Shown piece by piece: positions 52,928-61,506 of a stretch of DNA of 64,000 bases (its first letter is position 1; every line of letters begins with the position of its first letter). A program made the position numbers and the translations under genes. The DNA is from Roseiarcus sp963751165. Its GTDB lineage: Bacteria; Pseudomonadota; Alphaproteobacteria; Rhizobiales; Beijerinckiaceae. The notes beneath the pieces are model-generated. The model was not told the origin of the DNA and searched no databases. It worked only from the letters and a program-made list of their open reading frames with translations. The stretch spans positions 1-64,000 of the forward strand of contig CAVVTP010000006.1 of assembly GCA_963751165.1 (NCBI GenBank), read 5' to 3'.

Positions 52928-54036
52928 GGCTGCGAACCTCGAAGCCTCTTTCCACTGGCGGGGTCGAACAGCACGGCGCGTTTCAGGTTGATGTCAACCT
53001 CGATGCGCTCGCCGATGCGGTTGACTTCATGCGCCCGGAGCTCCGCGATCGCCTGTTGTCCGCCGAGCTTGAAGTTTGCGTAAGTGCGCGAGCCGGTCGG
53101 CTGGACAAGCTCGATCGTCGACGCCACGCGAACATGGCCATCGGCAGGGGAAGCGCCGGCCGAACGGTGCACGTGCTCCGGGCGAAAGCCGAGAATCACT
53201 TCCGCGCCGTTCGGCGCGTCGGGGATACGCTCCTTCGGGATAGCAAGCTCTGGTCCCCCGTCGCCGAGCTTTACCGACGCGTCCTCCGCCCCCCTCCTGA
53301 ACTCGCCGCGCACGAAGTTCATCCGGGGCGACCCGAGGAACCCGGCGACAAACATTGAGGCCGGCTGTTCGAACAGATCAAGCGGCGCGCCCTCCTGCTC
53401 GATAACGCCGTCGCGGAGCAGCACGATTCGGTCGGCGAGCGTCATGGCTTCAACCTGGTCGTGCGTGACGTATATCATCGTTGTCAAGATCTCCTGGTGC
53501 AGGCGTTTGATCTCGCCTCGCATCTCGTCGCGCAGCTGAGCGTCGAGATTCGACAGCGGCTCGTCGAACAGGAACACGCGCGGGTTGCGCACCAGGGCGC
53601 GCCCGATGGCGACCCGCTGACGCTGCCCGCCCGAAAGCTGGCGCGGATATCGGTCGAGCAGTTTTGCCACGCCCAGCATCGCCGCCGTCCGCTTGACTCG
53701 CTCTTCGATCTCGGGCTTGGGCATCTTGCGCGCCCGCAGGCTCAACGAAATGTTCCCGTACACGGTCATGTGCGGGTAAAGCGCATAGTCCTGAAACACC
53801 ATAGCGACGTCGCGGTCGCGCGGTCGCGTGCCATTGACGATCTCGTCGCCGATCGCGATGTCGCCCGCATCTGCGTCCTCGAGGCCGGCGATGGTGCGCA
53901 GGAGGGTGCTCTTGCCGCAGCCAGACGGGCCAACGAGGACGGTGAACTCGCCGTCCGGGATATCAAGATCGACGCCGCGGACCGCATGGACCGATCCGTA
54001 GCTTTTGTGCAAGGCGGCTATCCGAACGCTCGCCAT
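52924..54036 (-). CDS. Sugar ABC transporter ATP-binding protein (MalK/UgpC type)
   Basis: A 370-residue ATPase. Walker A is GPSGCGKST (about residues 38-46). The Q-loop (MVFQDYALYPHMTV), LSGGQRQRVAIGRA, Walker B VFLFDEPLSNLDAQLRD and the switch His in YVTHDQVEAMT follow. The regulatory C-terminal domain runs from about residue 240 and includes ILGFRPEHVHRSAG. It drives the two permeases transcribed just before it (four-base gap). Homologous to but distinct from the ATPase at 33274-34329. Confidence 0.92.
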   Translation of the reverse strand: MASVRIAALHKSYGSVHAVRGVDLDIPDGEFTVLVGPSGCGKSTLLRTIAGLEDADAGDIAIGDEIVNGTRPRDRDVAMVFQDYALYPHMTVYGNISLSLRARKMPKPEIEERVKRTAAMLGVAKLLDRYPRQLSGGQRQRVAIGRALVRNPRVFLFDEPLSNLDAQLRDEMRGEIKRLHQEILTTMIYVTHDQVEAMTLADRIVLLRDGVIEQEGAPLDLFEQPASMFVAGFLGSPRMNFVRGEFRRGAEDASVKLGDGGPELAIPKERIPDAPNGAEVILGFRPEHVHRSAGASPADGHVRVASTIELVQPTGSRTYANFKLGGQQAIAELRAHEVNRIGERIEVDINLKRAVLFDPASGKRLRGSQP

Positions 54037-54039
54037 GGC

Positions 54040-54870
54040 CTATCCTCGCAATGCGCCGAGCGTAAGACCACGCACCAGGTGCCGCTGCACCAGCATCCCC
54101 AATACGATGGAAGGCGCGAGCGATACGGTCGCAAGGGCGCAGGCTTCGCCATATTGCGCGCCTTGGAACCCAAGGAAGGCGCGAAAGATTGTCGGGAGCG
54201 TGAACGCATAGCGGCTCGTCAGGATCAAGGCGAAGAAGAATTCGGTCCAGACGGCTATGAAGACAAAGACGGCCGCCGCGGCGACGCCCGGCGCCGCAAG
54301 CGGCGTCGCGACCATCCAGAACGCCTGCCAGCGGCTGAGACCGTCGACAAACGCCGCCTCTTCCAGGGATTTCGGCAGCTGGCGAAAATACGCATACATC
54401 ATCCACACCGACAGCGGCAGCGTCATGAAGGCGTAGGCGAGGATCAGGCCGATGCGCGTGTCGTAGAGGCCCCAGCTCCGAAATAGGAGGAAGATCGGCA
54501 GGATGATGGCGACGGGCGGCAAAAAGCGCTGGGAGATGACCCAAAGGGCGAGATGGTTGCCTCCCGTGCGGAATCTCGCAAGGCTGTAGGCCATCATCGT
54601 GCCCATCACGGTGGATAGCACAGTCGAAGCCGAGGCGATAACGAGGCTGTTGATGAGCCCCTGGAGGCCACGATAGGAGAAGAGCGCTGCCGTGTAGTGG
54701 ACCATTGTGGGCTTCGCCGGGAACCACACCGGCGGCGTGGTCAGATAGTCGCTGGTCGGCTTGATCGAAGTGACGACGACCCAGTAGAGCGGCACAAGAA
54801 TGAACACGATGAAAAAGCCGATCGTGAACGCGCGCGCGGAGTTGGCGCGGAAGCTGTGTGCGGACATCAC
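54040..54870 (-). CDS. Sugar ABC transporter permease (MalG type)
   Basis: A 276-residue permease. Helices are seen in RAFTIGFFIVFILVPLYWVV, INSLVIASASTVLSTVMGTM, GLILAYAFMTLPLSVWMMYA and ATPLAAPGVAAAAVFVFIAV. The EAA loop is LEEAAFVDGLSRWQAFWMVA. It overlaps the preceding permease stop by four bases (54867-54870), so the two are translated together. It ends RHLVRGLTLGALRG, as MalG-type subunits do. Confidence 0.9.
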   Translation of the reverse strand: MMSAHSFRANSARAFTIGFFIVFILVPLYWVVVTSIKPTSDYLTTPPVWFPAKPTMVHYTAALFSYRGLQGLINSLVIASASTVLSTVMGTMMAYSLARFRTGGNHLALWVISQRFLPPVAIILPIFLLFRSWGLYDTRIGLILAYAFMTLPLSVWMMYAYFRQLPKSLEEAAFVDGLSRWQAFWMVATPLAAPGVAAAAVFVFIAVWTEFFFALILTSRYAFTLPTIFRAFLGFQGAQYGEACALATVSLAPSIVLGMLVQRHLVRGLTLGALRG

Positions 54871-55802
54871 GATTTTGCCTTCAACAGGCGGCGCACGAGC
54901 GCCAAGATCACGACCGACAGCAAAATGAGGAAGAGCCAGCTCCCCGCGGTCGCTATAGACAAGTGGAATTGCTGGAATCCGATCTGATAGAGATAGAAGG
55001 ACGTCGTGTATGTCGCGGTGCCGGGGCCGCCGCCGGTCAGCATAAAGATGACGTCGAAAAGCTTGACGGCGTCCAGGAGGCGGAGCGTGACGGCAAGCAG
55101 CATTACCGGCGCCAGCTGCGGCATCGTCACATAGCGAAATGTCTGCAGCGCGCCGACGCCGTCGAGCTCCGCCGCCTCATAGAGATGGGGGGGAATGGCC
55201 GCGAGCCCGGCGAGCAGGATGACGAACATGAACGGGGTCCATTGCCAGACGTCGGCAAGGACAATCGAAATATAGACCCAGGGCGTTTCGCCGATCCAGC
55301 TGATCGCCACAGGATGATCGATAAGCCGGCTCAAGAGGTAGTCTGCGGGGCCGAAGGGCCTTTGCAGGAACAGCGCCCAGGACTGGCCGACGATCACCGG
55401 GCTGATAAACAGCGGGATGATGAGGATCGACATGACGATCCCGCGTCCCCGGAAGGTCTTCACCATCGCGAGTGCAAGGGCGAGCCCCAGCGCGAATTCG
55501 AAGGCGACTACAGTCACGGATAGAACGATCGTGAAGCCAAGCGACGACCAAGCCAAGGGGTCGTCCACGACCTGCCGAAAATTCTGGAGACCGACGAAGG
55601 CATGGCCCGGAATTTCGAAGTCGTAATTAACGAAGACGACCCATAACGAAAACAACAACGGGTAGATCGAGAACGCGAGGATCAGGAGCGTCGCCGGAGC
55701 GACCATCAGCCATTTGAAATGGTGATCGGCCCACGCCGAGACGCCGACCGCGCGGAATGCGGAGGCGGAGCGCGCCGAGCTGGCTGTGATTGCGCGACCC
55801 AT
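54867..55802 (-). CDS. Sugar ABC transporter permease (MalF type)
   Basis: A 311-residue permease. KWLMVAPATLLILAFSIYPL is the first helix. FTIVLSVTVVAFEFALGLAL and MSILIIPLFISPVIVGQSWA follow, and the EAA loop reads LYEAAELDGVGALQTFRYVT. ATG 55802 (MGRAITASSAR) starts a 30-residue hydrophilic leader. It lies 102 bases after the receptor gene; that gap has a GC-rich stretch that may separate receptor from permease mRNA levels. Forms the channel with the next permease. Confidence 0.9.
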   Translation of the reverse strand: MGRAITASSARSASAFRAVGVSAWADHHFKWLMVAPATLLILAFSIYPLLFSLWVVFVNYDFEIPGHAFVGLQNFRQVVDDPLAWSSLGFTIVLSVTVVAFEFALGLALALAMVKTFRGRGIVMSILIIPLFISPVIVGQSWALFLQRPFGPADYLLSRLIDHPVAISWIGETPWVYISIVLADVWQWTPFMFVILLAGLAAIPPHLYEAAELDGVGALQTFRYVTMPQLAPVMLLAVTLRLLDAVKLFDVIFMLTGGGPGTATYTTSFYLYQIGFQQFHLSIATAGSWLFLILLSVVILALVRRLLKAKS

Positions 55803-55904
55803 AGTAATTTCGATGTGCTGGTGGGCTCAGGCGGTCGAGGGCAAAAGGCGAGGTCGGGTCGCGCACGGGCGGTCCGGCGCGAGACCGGGCCGCCCAGCGG
55901 TATC

Positions 55905-57587
55905 TCAGGTGATGTGCACCGCCTGCCCGACCTTCTCGATCGTATGGTCGGCGTAGCAGCCCGGAATCTTGAGGAACTCCTGGTAAGCAGCCTTCTGCGC
56001 CGGCACGCCGAGCCGTTGGGTGGTTTGATCCCACTCGGCCGCCGCTTTCGCTAGCGCGGACTTCGGGTCCTGGCCGCCCCAGACTGCCGTGCACATGCGG
56101 TCGATGGACAGGGCATAGTCCTGCCAGCCGGGCATGATCATGTCGACGACGCCCGAGTTGGCGCATTCGCACAAGTTGATCAGGTAGTCCTTCGCGGCGG
56201 GCCACAGCGCCCGATATTCCTTCGACTTGTAGGTCGAGAGCCGATAGGGATCGCGGAGCGTGTAGGGCAACATCGTCCGCACGAGCGACAACGGCGGCGC
56301 CGAAACCCACTGCATGAAGAGATAGGCCGCCTCCTCATTGTTGGACCCAGCAGCGAGCGCCTTGACATAGCCGGACGCCATCTCGCCGTTGCCGCCGGGC
56401 ACAACCGCATAGCCGACCTTGCCGGCGATGCTCGACTGCGGGACAAAGTTGATCGCCTTGTCGCGCTGCGAATAGTTGGCCGACATTCGGCCGGTCGGCG
56501 GCCAGGAGAAGATCATCGCCACCTTGCCCTGCAACCAGGCCGCCCATTGTGCGACGGCGTCGAGGTCGTTGTTGCCCGGGATCGACGCCTTGTTCTGCGC
56601 GAGCATCTGGGTGAGCGTCGTCTCTCCCGCAGGTCCCGCCAGTTGCGCTTTCATATCGGCGTCGAAGAACTTGCCGCCGTTGGCGCGGAATTCCTGCAGA
56701 AACGCGAACTGGTTTCCCGGACTACCGAATTTGCGGAAGTGCGCGGCGCCATAGACGTTGGGCGCCAACTGGTCCGTGATGAACTGCGCAACCTGCGAAT
56801 ATTCGTCCCACGACTTCGGCACGCCAAACGGTTTGCCGAACTTCGCCTGGTAGGCCGACTTGAGCTTGGGATTGTCGAAGACGTCCGTGCGGTAATAGAG
56901 CGCCCATTGATCGCCGTCGTCGAACACGCCCCAGCGCTTGCCCTTGTACAAGGTGATCGACTTGAAGAGGGGATGATAGTCGTCGAGGTCGGCCTGGTTC
57001 ATGTATTTCGCGACGTAGTCGTCGATTGGCAGAATGACCCCGCCATTGGCGAGCGCCGGGATCCACGCCGGCTCAATGTCAAGGACGTCGTAGGCGCCGG
57101 AATTGGCGATGTGCTCCGCGATCGGCTTGGAATACTGGTCCGGATGAGGCAGTTCGACGACGTTGTAATTGATGCCGGTCAAGGCGAGCCACAAGGGACC
57201 TGAGAAATTCTTCGGCTCCAGCGCCTGCAGACCCGCTTCGTAAGTGTGACTGAGCGTGATGCCCTTGTCTTTGTACTTCTGCGCCGCCTGGACCGCGCGG
57301 TAGGCTGAGCCCTCGGTCGGCCCTTCGCTCGAAGCCTTCACGGCGGCGGCCTGAGCCGCGCCGAGCGGCGTGCTCTTGTCGGCGAGCTCGACCTTCGAGA
57401 GGTCGGCGGCGGCGGCCCACGCCTTCGAGCCGGACGCCGTGTAGCCGAGGCCCGGAAGCATGGCGGCGCCGCCCATCAGCACAAGTCGAGTAAGGAAGTC
57501 GCGGCGGGACGTGTCCCCGCGGAGCCAGGCGTCGACTTCCTCGGAAAGTCCGGCGTTGAACTCGCGCCGTTCTCGTTCGTCCATCAT
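55905..57587 (-). CDS. Sugar ABC transporter substrate-binding protein (family 1, long)
   Basis: A 560-residue receptor, longer than the usual 400-450. The first 27 residues (RERREFNAGLSEEVDAWLRG) are cytoplasmic-like. Then comes a Tat signal (SRRDFLTRLVLMGGAAMLPG) and a long spacer before the binding domain (ITLSHTYEAGLQALEPKNFS, YDVLDIEPAWIPALANGGVI, WGVFDDGDQWALYYRTDVFD, AWLQGKVAMIFSWPPTGRMS). ATG 57587 or 57584 is preceded by GGGAGGAG. First gene of the seven-gene minus-strand operon. A 14-base palindrome stands just upstream. Confidence 0.88.
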   Translation of the reverse strand: MMDERERREFNAGLSEEVDAWLRGDTSRRDFLTRLVLMGGAAMLPGLGYTASGSKAWAAAADLSKVELADKSTPLGAAQAAAVKASSEGPTEGSAYRAVQAAQKYKDKGITLSHTYEAGLQALEPKNFSGPLWLALTGINYNVVELPHPDQYSKPIAEHIANSGAYDVLDIEPAWIPALANGGVILPIDDYVAKYMNQADLDDYHPLFKSITLYKGKRWGVFDDGDQWALYYRTDVFDNPKLKSAYQAKFGKPFGVPKSWDEYSQVAQFITDQLAPNVYGAAHFRKFGSPGNQFAFLQEFRANGGKFFDADMKAQLAGPAGETTLTQMLAQNKASIPGNNDLDAVAQWAAWLQGKVAMIFSWPPTGRMSANYSQRDKAINFVPQSSIAGKVGYAVVPGGNGEMASGYVKALAAGSNNEEAAYLFMQWVSAPPLSLVRTMLPYTLRDPYRLSTYKSKEYRALWPAAKDYLINLCECANSGVVDMIMPGWQDYALSIDRMCTAVWGGQDPKSALAKAAAEWDQTTQRLGVPAQKAAYQEFLKIPGCYADHTIEKVGQAVHIT

Positions 57588-57606
57588 TGGTCTCCTCCCT
57601 TGTTGC

Positions 57607-57620
57607 GTCGCCGGCGACGT
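57607..57620. promoter_or_regulatory. Palindrome before the receptor gene, possible operator
   Basis: The 14-base perfect palindrome CGTCGCCGGCGACG lies 20-33 bases before the receptor start. It differs from TTGTCAGACAA, so a separate regulator or chance in GC-rich DNA is possible. The position just upstream of the ribosome site would block transcription or form an mRNA hairpin. Confidence 0.3.
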
Positions 57621-57701
57621 TGCTGGCCGGTCGCGCCGATTGCCTAAGTCACGTTGATCTTTCCCAAACGGGGCTTCTTTGCTCGCATAGGGGTTCGAAT
57701 T

Positions 57702-57920
57702 TCATCCGGCGAGTTGAATGGCTTCGGCCTTCCCGTCCTTAAGAGCGAACCGACGGACAGAGCATTGCTCAATCTCGTCGTCGATGGCGGCTGCAAAACT
57801 TCGGGTAATCGGCCGGAACAAGGCGCTCGACGAAGGCGGCTTCATCGTCGTGGATTTCGTACAGGACGAAGCGCCCGACGAAAGAGCACGTCACGAGGAA
57901 TTCAACGACCACGGCGCTCC
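57702..57920 (-). pseudogene. Remnant of an ABM-type (antibiotic biosynthesis monooxygenase-like) protein
   Basis: Following GGAGG, a GTG opens VVEFLVTCSFVGRFVLYEIH, then DDEAAFVERL. The segment FVLYEIHDDEAAF is the core of ABM-fold monooxygenases. Near 57815 a frame change gives FRPITRSFAAAIDDEIEQCS and a stop at 57702. About 35 residues between the first strand and FVLYE are missing compared with intact ABM proteins. The spacer from 57588 to 58016 holds only this remnant and the palindrome. Confidence 0.4.
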
Positions 57921-58016
57921 TCCGTTCAGGCGCGCAATTCAGACGCCAAGCTGCTGCCTTTGAAAAGGGGATGCTATCCGACACCCGGGGACTGTCAACC
58001 GACTACCGTCACCAGG

Positions 58017-59328
58017 CAGGGCTCCGAACTCGGGTTAACGGGATTTACGCGATTCGGAGCCTGCCTGATGGACACCTGGCCCTACGCCGCGGCCGCCGAA
58101 CCCTCGGGGTTGCGGCTTTTGCTCGACCACTTTTCCCGGATCGAGGACAAGCGCAGTCCGGAAAGCGTGGCGCACAAGCTGGACGAGGTTCTGCTGGTGT
58201 GCGTATGCGCCACCATCGCCGAGTGCGACAGTTTCGACGCCATCTCGGAATGGGGCGACGCCCATCTCGCGTTCCTGCGCCGCTTCCTGCCCTTTGCCTG
58301 GGGGGTTCCGTCCGGGCGCTGGCTCAACATCATGATGAACCGGATCGATCCGGAACTGTTCGCCGCCTGCTTCATGGATTGGGTTCGCGCCTGCTGGCCC
58401 GGGCCGCTCGACGCGATCGCCATCGACGGCAAGACCGTGCGGCGCAGCCACGATCGCGCCAGGGGGCGGGCCGCGCTGCATCTCGTTTCCGCCTTCGCCA
58501 CGGGCAGCCGTCTGGTTCTCGGGCAGGAGGCGGTCGACGACAAAAGCAACGAGACGACGGCGATCCCCGTGCTGCTCGAGAAGCTCGCGGCCGGCCGCAG
58601 CCTCGAAGGCGCCGTGGTCACCATCGACGCCATCGCCTGCAATCCTCAGATCGCCCAATCGATCCGCGCTGTGGGAGCCGACTATCTGCTCGCCGTCAAA
58701 GGCAATCAGCCGACCCTGCAGGCGGATGTCGAGGCCGCCTTCGAGGCGGCCGACAAAGGGCAGGTCGAGATCGACGTCGATCTCGACAAGGGCCACGGCC
58801 GCATAGAAACCCGCGCCGTCTCGGTCTTGCGCCAGGTCGACTGGCTCGACGGCGACCGGCGCTTTCCCGGCGAGGTTCGATTTCCCGAGGCGCGCGCCAT
58901 CGTCAGGGTCGAAGCGCGGACTGAGCTCAAGGATCGCTCCCGGTTCGACGTGCGCTACTTCATCACCTCCAGCACGCGTTCCGCGACCGCGCTCGGACAG
59001 ATCATCCGCGGCCACTGGGGCATCGAGAACATGGTGCACTGGACGCTCGACGTGACCTTCCAGGAGGACCTGTCGCGGGTGGCGAAAGGGTTACGGCGCG
59101 CAAAACATGCGCTCGTCCGCAAGTTCGCCATCAACAGGCTGCGCAACGCCACAAACCTTAGCGACCCGCCGAACCTTCCCATCAAGCCCTGCCGGCGGCC
59201 AACCAAGCCGCCCCGACCAAAGAGCCTCAAGCTCCGGCGTAAAATCGCAAGCTGGGACGTCGAAAGGCTCGCCGCCATCCTGATGGGCAAGGCTGGTTAA
59301 GGCGAATTAACCCGGATTCGGAGCCCTG
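58017..59328. mobile_element. ISAs1-family insertion sequence, complete, with 10-base target duplication
   Basis: A 1312-base element. The terminal inverted repeats start CAGGGCTCCGAA and continue CGGGTTAA (58017-58038), and the right end (59307-59328) matches with two differences. A perfect ten-base direct repeat CGTCACCAGG flanks it (58007-58016 and 59329-59338). ISAs1 elements usually duplicate 8-10 bases. Intact ends, target repeat and transposase point to a recent insertion into intergenic DNA between the sugar operon and the purine genes. Confidence 0.93.
58068..59300 (+). CDS. ISAs1-family transposase
   Basis: A 410-residue transposase. The N-terminal DUF-like domain (LLDHFSRIEDKRSPESVAHK) is family-typical. 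The DDE core is seen in IAIDGKTVRRSHDRARG (first Asp), VVTIDAIACNPQIAQSIRAV (second Asp) and ADYLLAVKGNQPTLQADVEA, with the Glu in IRGHWGIENMVHWTLDVTFQ. ATG 58068 (MDTWPYAAAAEP) lies inside the left end; the open frame runs back to 57654 but only as continuation outside the element. Length is normal (about 370-410). Both ends of the element are intact. Confidence 0.92.
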   Translation: MDTWPYAAAAEPSGLRLLLDHFSRIEDKRSPESVAHKLDEVLLVCVCATIAECDSFDAISEWGDAHLAFLRRFLPFAWGVPSGRWLNIMMNRIDPELFAACFMDWVRACWPGPLDAIAIDGKTVRRSHDRARGRAALHLVSAFATGSRLVLGQEAVDDKSNETTAIPVLLEKLAAGRSLEGAVVTIDAIACNPQIAQSIRAVGADYLLAVKGNQPTLQADVEAAFEAADKGQVEIDVDLDKGHGRIETRAVSVLRQVDWLDGDRRFPGEVRFPEARAIVRVEARTELKDRSRFDVRYFITSSTRSATALGQIIRGHWGIENMVHWTLDVTFQEDLSRVAKGLRRAKHALVRKFAINRLRNATNLSDPPNLPIKPCRRPTKPPRPKSLKLRRKIASWDVERLAAILMGKAG

Positions 59329-59397
59329 CGTCACCAGGACTGCCGCCTGTGTCCCCGTCATCCCGGCCGCTACCCCCGTCCTTCAGTCTCGCGCTTC

Positions 59398-59811
59398 TCA
59401 GGCAAGTTCGAAGCGAATGTCGTGCTGACCCTCCAGAAGCGTTTTGCGCCCGAGGGCGTAGATGTTTTCGAGACCTTCGGTCAGCGTCAGGAAGTGGTTG
59501 CCCGACAGAGGTCCGGCCTTGGAGGCGAAGCTCACATTGCCGTAGGCGAGCAGGAGCTCGGTCTCGCTCACCCCGCCAGGATAGAGGATGACCTGGCCGG
59601 GCGCCGGATAGCAGGTGTTGTTCTCGAAACCGACGCCGAAATTCATTTCGCCGAGCGGAACCCAGACGCCCTCGCCGCTCCAACGGACGTGGATGATCTT
59701 GCTCGCGAAGGGCATGTGCTTGCGGAAGGCCGCTACAGTGTTCGGGGCGGCCTTCTCTTCGAAATGTCCGAGGAATGTGTAGGGTCCCGCGATCACTCTC
59801 ACTTTGGTCAT
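59398..59811 (-). CDS. DUF3830 family protein
   Basis: A 137-residue protein starting MTKVRVIAGPYTFLGHFEEK. Landmarks are NTVAAFRKHMPFASKIIHVR with WSGEGVWVPLG, then ENNTCYPAPGQVILYPGGVS and FLTLTEGLENIYALGRKTLL. These match DUF3830, a cyclophilin-like fold often found next to hydantoin, allantoate and other amidohydrolase genes. ATG 59811 is preceded by AAAGGAGAC. Upstream on the same strand are the decayed amidohydrolase and puuD, so it belongs to a purine or ureide-type degradation cluster. Function not established. Confidence 0.8.
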   Translation of the reverse strand: MTKVRVIAGPYTFLGHFEEKAAPNTVAAFRKHMPFASKIIHVRWSGEGVWVPLGEMNFGVGFENNTCYPAPGQVILYPGGVSETELLLAYGNVSFASKAGPLSGNHFLTLTEGLENIYALGRKTLLEGQHDIRFELA

Positions 59812-59828
59812 GACAGTCTCCTTTTGAA

Positions 59829-60191
59829 ATGCCGGGCGCGAAATGCTCAACGAAATCGAGGAGGATCCTTGCGCCCATGTCGATGTCCCCTCCGCCGGAT
59901 TGTGGCTGACGCCGCCGCGACAGCAGAGGAACAGCATGGCAAGCGGAAGGCGGCCCTGGAAGGCCATAGCGTTGCGGCCGACGACGCGGCCGACCGAGTC
60001 GATCTGCGCCGACATGCCCGCGTCGCGCATCCAATCGCATGAAGAGGTCCACCGCCTTGCGGTGAGCAGGGTTGAGATAGAGTCTGGTCAGGGCCATGCT
60101 CGTCGCCGAGAGCAGCACGTCTCGCGAGCCTGTCGGAAATCGCCTCTCCCATCGACGCGGGCGGATCCGGATTCGCGTGCAACGTGATCAT
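59829..60191 (-). pseudogene. Allantoate/N-carbamoyl amino acid amidohydrolase (M20 family), internally deleted
   Basis: N- and C-terminal pieces of an M20-family amidohydrolase are joined with the middle missing. ATG 60191 overlaps the puuD stop. In successive frames the strand reads MITLHANPDPPASMGEAISD, TRLYLNPAHRKAVDLFMR and MRDAGMSAQIDSVGRVVGRN. It then jumps to PLAMLFLCCRGGVSHNPAEG and DMGARILLDFVEHFAP. The first parts match the opening (up to VVGR) and the last parts match the final domain (RGGVSHNPAE) of allantoate amidohydrolases, which are about 410 residues. About 270 residues, including the metal site, are gone, so it cannot be active. Confidence 0.75.
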
Positions 60192-61406
60192 GGCAAGGAA
60201 GCCCAGTTCGCGACGAGGCGGCGTTCATCGTCGGTCATCTCGGTGATGTTGTTGGGCGGCATGGCGTTGGTCATGCCGGCGAACAGGCCAACCCGCCGTC
60301 GATTGCGCTCTATGGCCTCGGCCGAGTTCGAGCCGGACTCCCTTTGGCGCGAGGCCAAGTCCGGGCCAGCCCGGGTCTGCGGCGTGACACATCGCACAGC
60401 GCGACATGACGACTTCCGTGATCTGATCCGGAGCGCGGGGCGCCCCAGCCAGTTGCGGCGCATCGGGCAGCGAAGCGAGGCCGAGCTGCAATCGCGCGAC
60501 GGGCACGGCGCCGGCGGAGATCATGAGCGCGGCGGCAAGGCAGAGCGCGGACACGCCCCAGGTCCACCATGGATCGCCTCCTCCGGCATGCCGCACGTTG
60601 TAGAAGTGACGGATTAGCGCGCCGGCGACCAGGACCAGGCCGACGATCACGAAAGCGTATGAGGAGGTGTAGACCAGCGGGAAATGCGTCGACAGCATCA
60701 GGAACAGGACCGGCAGCGTCAGGTAGTTGTTGTGGGTCGAGCGCGTTTTCGCCTGTTTGCCATAGGCCGGATCGGGCTCCCGTCCGGCCACCAGGTCGGC
60801 GATCACCTTGCGTTGGTTTGGCATGATGTTGAAAAACACGTTGCCGACCATCATCGTGCCCATCAGGGCCCCGGTGTGGATGAGCGCGCCGCGGCCTGAG
60901 AACATATGCTGATAGAACCAGGCCATCAGCACGATAAAGGCGAAGCCGACGGAGGCCAGCGCGATTTCGTTCTTCGCCAGCGGGGAGCGGACGAGACCGT
61001 CGTAGACGAGCCAGCCGACCACGAGCGAGCCAATTCCGATCGCCGCGGCGGCATAGGGCGAAAGCGCGCGCACGGACGGGTTCACGAGAAAAAGGTCGGC
61101 CCCGAGATAGTAAATCCAGACCAGCAGAAAAAACCCGGTGATCCAGGTCACATAGGCCTGCCACTTGTGCCAGATGAGGTCTTGGGGTAGCCGGGCGGGC
61201 GCGACCAGATACTTGCGGACCTGATAGAAACCTCCGCCGTGCACCTCCCAGGCCTCGCCGCCCTTGCCCTTCGGAATGTCTGGAATCGCTTGGATCGCGG
61301 CGTCGAGATGCATGAAGTAGAACGACGATCCAATCCATGCGATGCCCGCCACGATGTGCGTCCATCGCAGCAGCAGTGAGCCCCACTCGTAACAGACTGT
61401 CCACAT
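60188..61406 (-). pseudogene. puuD: Urate hydroxylase PuuD with C-terminal cytochrome c, one frameshift
   Basis: A membrane-bound urate oxidase that passes electrons to the respiratory chain. The N-terminal part has about eight helices (LLLRWTHIVAGIAWIGSSFY, WQAYVTWITGFFLLVWIYYL, IVLMAWFYQHMFSGRGALIH, MMVGNVFFNIMPNQRKVIAD). The cytochrome domain has CAMCH in SRCAMCHAADPGWPGLGLAP. Near 60325 a frame change is needed after KGVRLE to reach AEAIERNRRRVG and MPPNNITEMTDDERRLVANW before the stop at 60188. The heme motif is before the break. ATG 61406; divergent from a LysR gene, 100 bases apart. Confidence 0.87.
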
Positions 61407-61506
61407 GGCGCGGTTCCTCCCTGACTTGTCTGGCAGGGATCATTGTCGAAACCATCGGTCCTCGATAGCATCGGAAATTGGGGAGACTATCAAAGCGGAT
61501 TAGAAA

